A stretch of 64,000 bases of DNA from Pyropia yezoensis (taxonomy: Eukaryota > Rhodophyta > Bangiophyceae > Bangiales > Bangiaceae): assembly GCA_009829735.1 (NCBI GenBank), contig CM020620.1:15411186-15475185 (forward strand), read 5' to 3'. The translations under genes and the position numbers were made by a program. Positions 33,578 through 44,200 of the stretch are shown here, in pieces; position 1 is the stretch's first letter; each line of letters begins with the position of its first letter. Below the pieces are notes generated by a model. It was given only the letters and a program-made list of their open reading frames with translations, did no database searches and was not told the DNA's origin.

Positions 33578-35500
33578 ATGAGGCTGACCCACCCCGCGAC
33601 GGCGGCCGCGTTTGCGGCTGCCCCCGGCGCTCTCCCCCCCCGGACCCGGCCGGTCCGCCGTTGCGGTGCGGGCCCGGCGTCAGCGGCGGCCGCTGGTCCG
33701 GCGTGGCGGTCTGCTTGGACGCCCGCTCGCCGTCGGTACGCGCAGGATTGGTCGTCGGCCGGCGGCAGCCTGCGGCGGGCGACAGGCGGCGGCGGCGGTG
33801 GTGGTGGCGGCGACGGCGGCAGCAGAGGTGCGCCACCGCCGCCGCCCTCCCGTTCCGCGTCGCCGGCCATGGCTACCGCGAGCACCGCAGGTGCGGCGGC
33901 CACCCCCGCCACCGAGGCGGCCACGGAGCTGCTAGCCGCCACTGTCGCCGCGGGCGGCACCGCCTCCCCCGCCCTGACCGTGGCGCCGTCCGTCATCGCC
34001 CCTGGCCGGGCGGCGCTGGTCGCCTCGTCTGCGGTGGGTGGCGCCGGCCGCACGGCGCTGCTGCAGCTGCCGCTGTCCCTGCTGTGGACGCCCGAGACGG
34101 CGGCCGCGGCGCTGCCGCCGCTGCCCGCCTCGCCCCTCCTCGACGACTACGCGCTGCTGTCGTTGGCGCTCATCCACGCGCGCGCCCACCCGGGGGCGGT
34201 GGACCCCGTCGCGGCGGCGTACGTGGCGGGCCTCCCCGACGCGGCCGCCCTGGACGTGCCGCTGCTGTGGGCCGACGCGGAGCTGGACCGCCTGGCGGGG
34301 TCGGCGCTGGGCGGCGCCGCCGCGCGCATGAAGGCCGAGGTGGCGGCCGAGTGGGCCGCCTTGGACGCCGAGGTGCTGGCCCCCGCCCGCGACGCGTTCC
34401 CCGCCGACGTGTACACGGCCGACGCGTACGCGTGGTCGGCGGCGGTGGTGGTGGAGCGGGGGCTGTCCCTGCCAGACTACCCGCTGGTGTTGGCGCCTGC
34501 CATTGACCTTGCGACGGGGGTGGTGGCGGCGGGGGACGGCGGCGGCGGCGCCGCCGCCGCCGCCGCCTCCCCCCCTGCCGTGACCGGGTCGGTGGAGATT
34601 GTGGGCACGGGTCTGTTTGGTCGGAACAAGGTGCTGCAGCTGACCGCGCCCGCCAGTGGCGTGCCCGTTGGCGCGATTGTTGCGGGGGTGACGGCGGCGG
34701 CCGCATCCGAGGGGCGCTCCTTCCGCGACTACTTTCTCGAGGCGGGGGCGGTGGTGGCTGCCGCGCCCGCCACCGACGCCGACGGGGGGGGCGTGGTTGG
34801 CCTCTCCTTTGGGCTGTCCCCCGAAGACAGCCAGTACGACGACAAGCTGGACATCCTCGAGACGTACGCCTACCCGGGGGAGTCGGCGGACGGCGATGAG
34901 GACGAGGATGGGGAGGTGCGCGTCTTTCCGCTGGCCGCCGCCCCCGCGGGTGCGGGCAGTGACAGCGACGCCGACGCCGACGACGACGACGCCGACGACG
35001 ACGGCGATGGGTCGGCGTCGTGGACGCGCGACAGCTGGACGCCCCCGCCGGACCTGATGCCCTTTTTGCGTCTGGTCATGCTGGGTGGCGGCGACGTGTT
35101 CCTTCTGGAAGCGGTCTTCCGCCCCGAGGTGTGGGGCTTTATGGCCTACCCCGTCAGCGAGGAGAACGAGGCCGCGGCCATTGACGCCATCCTGGCCGCC
35201 TGTGCCACCGCCCTCGACGGCTACACCGTGCCGCCCGGCGCCGCCGACGGCGACGGGGCGGGCGGGCCCGCCACCGCCCGGCGGGCGGCGCTGGCGCGGC
35301 GGCTGGTGGGGGTGGAGACCGCCGCCCTGCGGGCGTGCGTGGCCTACTTTACGCGCGAGCGCGCGACGCTCGACTCGCTCGAGTATTACCAGGAGCGGCG
35401 GCTGCGGGAGCTCAACCTGCTCCGCCCGGTAGACCCATCCGAGATTGTGGATAGTGAGTCGGGGGGGCGGGCGGCGGCAGCTTTCGACGAGTACTATTAG
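33578..35500 (+). CDS. RuBisCO-LSMT-family SET-like protein, chloroplast-targeted, catalytic motifs apparently lost
   Basis: The 640-residue single-exon protein starts at the first in-frame ATG and has an Ala/Arg/Pro-rich N-terminus typical of a plastid transit peptide. The C-terminal half matches the plant Rubisco-methyltransferase substrate-binding domain: DDKLDILET (about 420), LMPFLRLVMLGGGDVFLLEA, WGFMAYPVSEENE, and LDSLEYYQERRLRELNLL near the end. Upstream is the matching helical insertion (ADAELDRLAGSALGG) and the end of the SET core. Active relatives have a DL.NH motif and a later Tyr before SN. This protein reads LAPAIDLATGVV (about 302-313) and AAAASEGRSFRDYFLEAG, so both catalytic motifs seem missing. 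It is either a pseudo-methyltransferase or a plastid structural member of the family, such as the pTAC14 type. Acidic Asp/Glu insertions interrupt it. It is convergent with the next gene. Confidence 0.8.
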   Translation: MRLTHPATAAAFAAAPGALPPRTRPVRRCGAGPASAAAAGPAWRSAWTPARRRYAQDWSSAGGSLRRATGGGGGGGGGDGGSRGAPPPPPSRSASPAMATASTAGAAATPATEAATELLAATVAAGGTASPALTVAPSVIAPGRAALVASSAVGGAGRTALLQLPLSLLWTPETAAAALPPLPASPLLDDYALLSLALIHARAHPGAVDPVAAAYVAGLPDAAALDVPLLWADAELDRLAGSALGGAAARMKAEVAAEWAALDAEVLAPARDAFPADVYTADAYAWSAAVVVERGLSLPDYPLVLAPAIDLATGVVAAGDGGGGAAAAAASPPAVTGSVEIVGTGLFGRNKVLQLTAPASGVPVGAIVAGVTAAAASEGRSFRDYFLEAGAVVAAAPATDADGGGVVGLSFGLSPEDSQYDDKLDILETYAYPGESADGDEDEDGEVRVFPLAAAPAGAGSDSDADADDDDADDDGDGSASWTRDSWTPPPDLMPFLRLVMLGGGDVFLLEAVFRPEVWGFMAYPVSEENEAAAIDAILAACATALDGYTVPPGAADGDGAGGPATARRAALARRLVGVETAALRACVAYFTRERATLDSLEYYQERRLRELNLLRPVDPSEIVDSESGGRAAAAFDEYY

Positions 35501-35866
35501 ATAGTGACGCGGGCGCGAAAGGGGAAGGGATGATTGGGGGAGTGCGGGGGGGGTTGCGGGCAGGTGAGGATCCAAGACGGGCGGGGAAGGGTGAAGCGGG
35601 GCATGAGGGAATGGGTGAAGCTATCATGGGCGAAGTCAAGGGGATAAGGCAACGCCGCCGCCAGACGAAGTAAGAAAGTCGGGGCGTGAGATGACACCAA
35701 GCATTCAGTACGGCAGCGGGACACATGTTCAATGGCCACAGCACCCGCTGCATGCGGGCGCGGGCAGTTGAGCACGACCGGGCGCGGCACACCAGCTCCC
35801 CTCCATCTCCAAAACTGCGACGAACCATGAGTCGCCGTTGTCCCCCCACCACCGCCAACCCATCAG
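35501..35866. other. Convergent intergenic region
   Basis: This is the 366-bp spacer between the LSMT-like gene (+) and the MDP-1-like gene (-). I see no further ORF of note and no clear AATAAA on either strand. Confidence 0.5.
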
Positions 35867-36968
35867 CTAGCAGCGGCGCCCCCCCCTCCACCATCGGCTA
35901 CCAGCGGCGACCCCCCCCCGGGAGCCCCGCGCCTTCCCCCCGCCGTCAACCACCTGCCCACGCTCCCCTCGCGCGAAAGCGGCGAGGCCCACCTCCCACG
36001 CGTGGGCGGTCAGCCCGTGCGGCGCGTACACGGCCAGCGCGCCCGTGCCCGCCACGTCCACGCAGTTGCGGCGCTCATTGTCAAAAAAGAGCATCCCCCC
36101 GGCGGGCACCCCCGTCGCGCCCACAATCGCCGCCATGTGGGCGGTCTTGCGCCCCGGGTAGATCTCCGCCACGGCGGCCACGTCGGCCATGGCCACCCCC
36201 GGCGCGACAGGGAGGGCGGCGAGCGCCGCGTGCGCGTACGCGGGCTCGGTCGTCCGCGACGCGTACGCGACGGCCGTGGCGGCCCAGTCGGCGGCGGAGT
36301 GGAGCGCCGACAGGATGGCGGCGGTGTCGCCGAGCAGCTCAATGCGGTCGCCAGTCGCGTCTGTGACAGCGTGGGGGGGGGTGCGGGACCGTCGTGGCGT
36401 GCCCTGCAGCATGTACATTTCGGGCCACCTGCACGGCCGAAAGCCGGGGGGGGGGGGGGGGGGGGGGGGCGCGACCCGCCCATCCCAGTGGCGACAGGGG
36501 TCAACGCGCGTCGGTTACATGCGGCAGGAGCGTTGGAGACAGGGGAGGGGTGCAGGAAACGACCCGTGGCTACCGCCCTGGGCGCCGCCGATGACCGACG
36601 ACGAGACACGGCCAGACCAAGGGTGCACAACACAAGTCAGTCAAGGAATGCATGGGGAGGGGGTGGGGGAACGCAAGAGGGCGGCGCGACACTAGGTCAA
36701 CGATCAAGGCGGAGAGCACGCAGCACACGAGTCAGCAGCTGCGCAGTGCAGGCGTCCCGCTTTCGCACACAAAAACCTGAACACCGCACCGTGCCCGGCC
36801 AGGGCCGACAAGGCCGTCCACCCACACCAGTTCGCCGACCGCCCACCCCCCCCTCCCCCCTCCCCACCAACCCCCCTTGCCGCCGCCCTCCCCGCTCTTT
36901 GCAGCCAGCGCATGCACGCACCAACACAGGCCGTCAAGGTCAAGGACCACCACCTGCGGCCGCTCCAT
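35867..36968 (-). CDS. MDP-1-type HAD phosphatase, two exons
   Basis: Exon 1 (36968-36922) and exon 2 (36428-35867) join to a 202-residue protein. The intron, 36921-36429, has donor GTGCGT and acceptor GTGCAG. The join restores the family motif across the splice: VVVLDLDGLCW from exon 1 runs into WPEMYMLQG in exon 2. The family is the Mg-dependent phosphatase-1 branch of the HAD superfamily, proposed to act on protein phosphotyrosine or sugar phosphates. Visible motifs are nucleophile D10 and acid D12 (DLDG), ASRT (S73), IYPGRKT (K110), and FFDNERRN (D122), where most relatives have two acidic residues. The C-terminal tail after FARGERG is Gly/Arg-rich and may be unstructured or mis-terminated. 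The gene diverges from the JmjC gene. I am confident of the family and fairly confident of the splice. Confidence 0.78.
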
Positions 36969-38232
36969 CGGGCACCCTGCCCCCCGCCCGCGCCCACGCA
37001 CGGCAGTCGCGGCGGCCGGGGCGGTGGAAGCAGCGACACACGGTTGGTTCCCCGTAGGTATGTATGTAGAGGGGGGAGGGGGGGGGGGCTGGGGTGGAGC
37101 GCTGAAGCTTCCAAGGGCGGGGTGTCGGGTAGGCTGGGGTGTGTCGCCGGGACAAGGCCAGCGCAGGCGGCGATCAAGGTGGGGCCGCGGCGATGGGCCC
37201 GCCCGAGCACGCAATGACAACGCCACCCCTTCCAACGCAAAAAAAAACCAAAAAAAGACTCCAGAAACGGTGCCTGTGAGGTGGCTGTTTTGTTGTTGGT
37301 GGTGTTTGTCACAGTGGTGGATGATCATCATCGCGAGCGACATGATGTCGCTTTTTTTTTTTTTGCATAGCTGGGAACGGCCGCGCCTCAGACCGCCGTT
37401 GTTTGGGGCGGGTGGTGGTGGGGAACAGAGTAGGGGAGGAGCGTGGTTGGAGGTGGCGTGGAGGGAGGGGGGCAGGCATGGCCGGCAGTGGTGGGTGGCC
37501 ACCACACCCCCGCAGCGGCGTGCGGCCCGCGGGCGTCGACGATTCCAAAATGGAACCCCCCCCGCCGGGGCCCCCGGCGCCTCTCCACTGGCCAATCCCA
37601 TCGTCTGAGGCGCACCCCACCCGCACGAATTCTGGGGGCCACTTGACGGGGGACCCCCCCCCCCGCCTCCCCCGGGGGCCCCCCTCCCCCCGCGCCGCGT
37701 CGCGCTCCACGTGGCCAGCCAGCAACGGCAGCGCCTTCGCTACGCGCGCGACCCTGCTGGCGTAGGGCGGTCGCCCCTGCCCCCCACAGCTTGCGGCTGC
37801 GGCGCACCCCTCCCGACGGTGCATCTTCACCCCCCCCCCCCTTACCCGGCGCCCCCGTCGGTCTTCGTCGTTGTCGTTGTGCGCCGTGACGGGGGACGCG
37901 CCGGCGACGGTGTGGTCTTCCTTGTGCGCGCCGCCGCGGGGTGGTGGTCGGTCTGGGCAACGGCGCGCCCGCGGGACCCCCTCTTTTTCGCGTCGCCTCC
38001 CCCCCAATCCCCCCGCTTCCCCACCCCCTCCCCCTCTCCCCCCTTGCCGTCGCCCCCCTTTCCCCCTCCGCGCGTCCCTGCGTTGCCCGCCCCACCGCTC
38101 CTGGTCACCCCTCGCCTTTACTCGCGGCCGCCGGGGGGAGGGGGGGGGGAGGGGGGGGGGAGTGGGGGGGGACATTGCGCCCCGCCCCGCTTGTCAGGAA
38201 CACCCGCCCCCCGGGCGTTGGCGCGGCTCACT
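36969..38232. other. Shared upstream region of MDP-1-like and JmjC genes
   Basis: This 1.26-kb divergent spacer contains an A-rich patch (37229-37256), a T run (37351-37363), C runs near 37642 and G runs near 38140-38170. Open frames here are Pro/Gly/Arg-rich and antiparallel, so I call none. The spacer should hold both promoters. Confidence 0.4.
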
Positions 38233-41200
38233 ATGTACGCCCCTACGGCGGGGCGGCCACCGCCGCCGCCGCCGCCGCCGCGACCACCACCGTCATCACC
38301 GCCGCCGCCGCCGCCGCCGCCGCCGATGCCGCCGCCGCCGATGCCGCCGATGCCGCCGATGCAGCAGCGTTGGGACCCCCCCGCGGGTCGTCACCCCGGG
38401 ATGGTGATGTCTTTGGTGCGCAGCGGCGGTGGCGGCGGCGGCGGCGGCGGGGCGCCCGCAGACTACCCCCGTTCAGGCATGTTTGCCGCGACGCCGCCGC
38501 TGTGGCTGCAGCAGCAGCAACAGCAGCACCAGCAGCACCAGCAGCACGAGCAGCGACAGCAGCAGCAGCAGTGGCAGCAGCAACAGCAGCAACAGCAGCA
38601 ACAGCAGCAACAGCAGCAACAGCAGCAGCAGCAGTGGCAGCAGCAGTGGCAGCAGCAGCAGCAGCAGCCGCAGCAGCAGCAGCAGCAGCGGTGGGGAATG
38701 GACCCTGCGGCCTACCGTCACGCAAATATGGTGGCGGCGGCGGCAAGCGGTGGAAATGGGCCCGATTGCGGGTCGCCCGGCGGTGGCCGTGAGTGGACGG
38801 CCGGCCTGCCGCCGCCGCCGCCCCGACGCCCGCGTCCGCTGCCGTCGCGGCCGCTTTCGCGTGGTGGTGGGCGGGGGCTGAGGCCCAACGGGCCGACCCC
38901 GCCGCCGCAGCAGCCACCGTCACGTGGTGATGGAGGGCCCCGGGGGTCCAACGAGCTGACCCCGATGCCGCCGCCCCCACCGCCGCGTGGTGCTGGGGGA
39001 CAGTGGGGGGCGATCGGGTCGACCCGGCCGCCCCCGCAGCCTCCGTTGCGCACTAATGGGCGGGGGGTGGTGCCCAACGGGCGTCCGCATCCGCTGCCCC
39101 GCGTGATGCCGCGGCAGTTGCCCCTGTCGCCCCCGCTGCCGCTGCCGGCATCACGAGACGGGGGCGTGGGCGTTTCTACTCCCGGCTGGCCGACGCCGTC
39201 GCCCCACCTGCAGCAGCCGCCGCCGCCTTTATCTCGACCGCCGCCGCCTCCGCCGCCTCCGCCGCCGCCGCCTCCGCCGCCGCCGCCTTTGCCGTCGTCT
39301 CCACCGCCGCCGCCCCCGCCGTCGTCGCCACTGCCGCTGCTGTCGCGCGTCAATGCCCCCCCCCCCCCCGCGCCCCGCCATCCAACGGTGGGCCTTCCAC
39401 CTCACCCGCTCTTCTGCTGCCGCCACGGCGGCAGTTGCCTCTGCCGCTGTCGCAGTCGCGGTCTCGAGCGGGCGCGGGCTCCCCGCTGTTGCTGCCGCGG
39501 CCGGCGCCGGTGCAGGTGCCTCACGGGATGCTGCCGCCGTCGGCTGCTCCCCCCCACGGCCCGTGCCAGCTGTTACCGCCGCCGGCGGTGACTCCATCGC
39601 GACCGAGCGAGTGGTCCGCGCGGCCGTCCTTACCTGCCGGGCGTTCGGCCTGGGGCGGCGCGGTGGTGGCGATGTCCCCGGCAGCGGCGGCCGCGACGGC
39701 GCGGACGTTTGGGTTGCCGCCGCCGCCGCCGCCGCAGTCGCCGCCGTTCCATCCGCAGCAGCCGTCTCCGTCGCACCTGCCGATGCCGACGCCGCAGCCG
39801 CCGCAGCCGCTGGTGCAGCTGCCACCGCCGGCGTCGTCGCAGCTGCTGACGTCGACGCCACAGCCGCCGCCGCCGCGATCGCAGCTTCCGATGACGACGC
39901 TGCAGCCGCCGGTGGCGAAGCTGCTGGCGATGACGCCGCAACGGCCACCGCCGCCGCAGGTGCAGCTATCACAGCCGCCGGCACCCCAGCTGCCGATCCA
40001 GACGTCCCAGCCGCCGCAGCTGTCGCCGTCGCAGCAGCCGACGTCGACGCCGCCGCCGCCGCCGCCGCCGCGACCGCCGGTGGATCTGCCACAGCCGTCG
40101 TCGTCGCAGCTGCCGACGTCGACGCCACGGCCGCCGCCGCCGCCATCACAGCTTCCGACGACGACGCTGCAGCCACCGCCGCCGCGGCACCAGATTCCGC
40201 CGCCGCCACCAACGCAGCCGACTCTGCCACTGCCGCCGCCGCGTAAGAAGTCCGCGCCGGCTCCGCCGCCTCGTCGTTTGCGGGCGCCTGGTCTGGCGGC
40301 GCCGCCTCCGCCGCCCGCGTCGGTGAAGGCAAGGGCGTCCACGCCGGTCGCACCGGGGGCAGGGGCTTGCGCCCGCGCGCCAGCGCCGCCTCCGCCGCCC
40401 GCGTCAGTGAAGTCAAGAGCGTCCACGCCGGTCGCAGCGGGGGCGGGGGCTCGCGCCCGCGCGCCGGCGCCGCCTCCGCCGCCCGCGTCGGTGAAGGCAA
40501 GGGCGTCCGCGCCGGTCGCAGCGGGGGCGGGGGCTCGCGCCCGCGCGCCGGCGCCGCCTCCGCCGCCCGCGTCGGTGAAGGCAAGGGCGTCCGCGCCGGT
40601 CGCAGGGGGGGCGGGGGCTCGCGCCCGCGCGCCCCGCCCCCGTCCTCCTCGCTCCCGCGCCGGGGCGCGCGCCTCGGCCCGTCCTCCGTCAGTGCCAGGG
40701 GTGGCGGGGGCAGGTGGACGAGGGGGAGCGGCGGGTGCCGCGCCCCCCCCTCGTCCTCTCGCGTCGACCCCTTGCTCGGTGGTGGGTGAGGTACTCCCCG
40801 CTTCCTCGGCGGCGAGCTGGGCGCCCGCGCCGGCCTCGGTGGCGAGCGGGGCTTCCTTCCCTTCCTCCGTCGCGGGCCAAGTACCCCAACCCCCCCCTCC
40901 CATGGTGCGCGCGGCGGCGCTGCCTGCGTTGCCCACCCTCCACCCGACACCTGCGGACATGGCCATGTTCCCCCTCTACCTCTACAAACAGGGTGCGCTG
41001 CTGGCCACCTATGGCGGTGCTGTGGTGGTGCCGCCACCCGGGTGGTCGGCGCCGCCCGCGGACCTGCAGCCCAAGTCGGCGTTCCGGCCGCGGCAGCAGA
41101 TGTTTCCGCAGCCGGCCCTCTTCCGCCCGCTGCTGGCGGCGGTTGCGGCGGCAGAGGCGGGGGCGTCGACGGCGATGGCGGCAAAGAGCGATGTGGCAGG

Positions 41201-44200
41201 TGCTGGGCTTTCGGCTGCGGGGGGTACACCGGCGGTGGCAGCTGCGGGGGCGGGTGTGGCGCCGCGCCCGTCCCAAGTCAGCGGGGAGGGGTGTGGGGAG
41301 AAGGGGGGTACGGCCGCAATGACGTTGCCGTCCACGCCCGATGCGGTGGGACGGGCGGCACTCCAGCGGAGGGACGGCCCCGTGTCGTCGGCGGGTGGGC
41401 TCGCACCCGTTGCCGTCGTGGGCGTGCCGGTCGAGGCGGCGGTTGAGGCTGGCCCATCTCCGGACGGGCGACAGGCGCCCGCGCGGCCAGCAGTGCCAGT
41501 CGACGTTGGCGACCCTGTCGGCACCAGCCACAGCAGGCCTGCGCTTGTGGCGCCCCTCCGATCTCGGTCCCCCGTGGCAGGGCCACTGGCGGCGGCGCCG
41601 TCGCCGCGGACTTTGAACCGCAGCGGTGGAACCGCCGCCGACGGGGACACGCGAATGGTGGACGACTCCGGTCCCGATGGAGTGGCTGTCGGAGGCAGTG
41701 CCGCTGCCGACGCGTCAGAGGCGGACGAGTCAGAGGAGGAGATGCCGCTGGACCGATTCGAACGCTTTCAGGCTTCGCTCAAGCGGGACGCGTCGGGCCA
41801 GCTGATTGTGTGCTCGGCCGATGCGATGGACGCGGCCCCCGACGGCGGCAACGCCGGCCACAACACGGGTCGCGGTGGCGGCCGCGATGACCCGACAGCG
41901 GTGGGCGGCCTGGTGGGTGGCCATGGAGCTCGGGAGGTGGGGCCACCAATGACGGGTAGCCCCGGCGATGCTGGGTTGCAAGCGATTGTCGCCGGTGGCG
42001 TGTCGCCGTCTGTGGGCGTCGGCGGCAGCGTGTCTGCGCCTGTTGGCGCTGGGTCTGCGCTAGTAGACGACGTGGCAGCGACGGCCGTGGCCGTGGCGGC
42101 TGCGTCGAAGGCGGCATCCGCTGCTGCGACCACGTTGGCAGCAGCTGCCGCCGCTTCGTTGGCCTCCGCTGGCTTCTGTAACCGAGCCTCAAGGAGTCCC
42201 ACCCCCGACGCGTCGTCCAGCGGGTCCCCGGTTGAGGTACGGCGGTCGTCTGTCCCGGTGCGACGCAAGCGACGGCTGCCGTCCCACGCGCGGGACGGGC
42301 GCAGCTCGTCTGATGTCACCGTCGAGCCACTGACGCTGGACCTCACCGCGATTCACCCTGTCGCGTCGACGGCGCCCGCCAGCGTGGCGGTTGAGGCCGC
42401 TGTCGATGCGACGGCCGCTGGGCGCGTAGCGTTTGCGGGCGTGGGCGCGGCCGATGCCGGCCCAGAGGGCACCGACGCCAATGACGCGGATGCTGAGGAT
42501 GCGGATCGAGACGGCGGGCCGTCTTCCGTGGGCGTCACGTCGGTGGCTGTCGCCTCGTCGGTTGGGGGTGGCGCGACGCCTATGGTGGAGGCGACGGGCG
42601 AGGGGCCCTACCCGTTTGGTCTACCGCGACCCATCTTGGTGCGCACGAAGGCGGGCGAAATCCTCAAGCCGTCGCGCGCACCCATGTGTCTGCCGTATTG
42701 TGACGTCAAGTTTGGGCGGGTGCGCCCGGGGGTGCCCCTTCACGTGTCTGCTGTACTCTCCATGGCCCGTGTGGGGCTGCGGCTGGAAGGCGGTAAGGTC
42801 GTCTCCATAACGGCCCCCGACACTCCCGCCGATGACCCGGTGGTGGCTTCGGCACTGGCGGGCAAACGGGTAGCTACACGGGCGGCCGCACGGGGACCGG
42901 CAGGCGCTCGTATGCGGCCATTGACAGGCGGCCGCCCGCGGCCAACGACAGGCGGTCGTACTCGGGCATCCTCTTTGTCAGCACCGCCGGCAGGCCCCTT
43001 GGGTGCACCGCCGGCCGAGCTTTTGGTGGGACCAGTAACAGGATACTCTGCGGCTTCGCCGCCAGGGGCAGCGCGGGTCGCGTCACGAGCGCCTGCACAT
43101 CCGGCAGTGCCGATTAGTTCGCGGGCGGCAAATCTGGCTGTCTCTCCGTGTGCATCATCGTCCCCTGCGGCTGCGGCAACATCGTCGGCATCGCTGGGGG
43201 CGACGGCGGCACCAGCGCGAGCCCTGCGTCCCAGACGGGCGACCAGGGAGGCGTGCGCGCTGAAAGTCTCACCTGCTGCCAAGGTCACGAAGCCCGGCGC
43301 GCGGGTCGCCCCGCTGGACATGGCCATCCAGGCTGCGGTCAAGATCTTCAGCCCCGCCCCGCCGCGGCCGCCCACGCCGCCGCCCACGCAGCTGTCTACC
43401 GCGGTGCCGACTGTGGCTGTTGAGCCCGACGCGGGCAATGACGGCAGTCCCGCCGTGCCGCTGCTGTCGTCGATACCAGCGCTGCCGTCGCCGTCGCTGC
43501 CGCCGCCACCGCCGCCGTCGTCGTCGCCGCTGTCGCAAGCACTGCCGCCACGACGGAGCAACAACCGCAAGCGCTCCGTGACGGCGTCCCCAGCACCGTC
43601 GGCGGGCCCTCTGGCGCTGGCAACCCTCGACGGTGACGCCGGCGGTGCGCAGCGGCGGGCCAGCGGCGGCGCGACTGCCAAGCGGCCGCGTGTTTCTGCG
43701 ACGCCCGCCCCGCCGGCAGGCCGGCGCGTCCGATCTCAATCGGCGTCCCCCACCCCCGCCCCCGCGGCGCGCCGCCCCGCCGCCGCCGCACTCTCCCAGC
43801 GGGCGCGCCAGCGGGAGCGCCATTTTGCCGCGCAGATGGCGGCGGCCAAGATCCCCAGCTTTGAGATCTCGTCCTCCTCGGTCACCCTCTTTCGCTTTGA
43901 ACGCCGCGTGCGGGCGTCGGCGGCGCAGCTGCGGCGGCGGCTGCCACCCGACGCGGACCTGGAGGAGTGGTTTTGGGACCTCCTTCACGGGGGGGCGCCG
44001 CCGCTGCCGCCGTACCCGGTGGTGGCCGGCGGTGCTGGCGGCCCGCCGACGGGAGCGGCGTCGGCGTCGGCGTCAGCGTCGGGGGGGACGCAGCAGGCGC
44101 CCTACTTTGGGCCCGGCGCGGGGGCGGACCCGCGGGTGCCGCGGCCCAGCCGGGAGCGCTCCTACCTGGCGCTCTATGGTGTGGACGTGGAGGTGAGCCC

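Noticed and set aside
39353..41229. Large minus-strand Ala/Pro ORFs antisense to the JmjC gene
   Set aside because: They are shadows of the GCC/GCN-rich coding strand without any domain.
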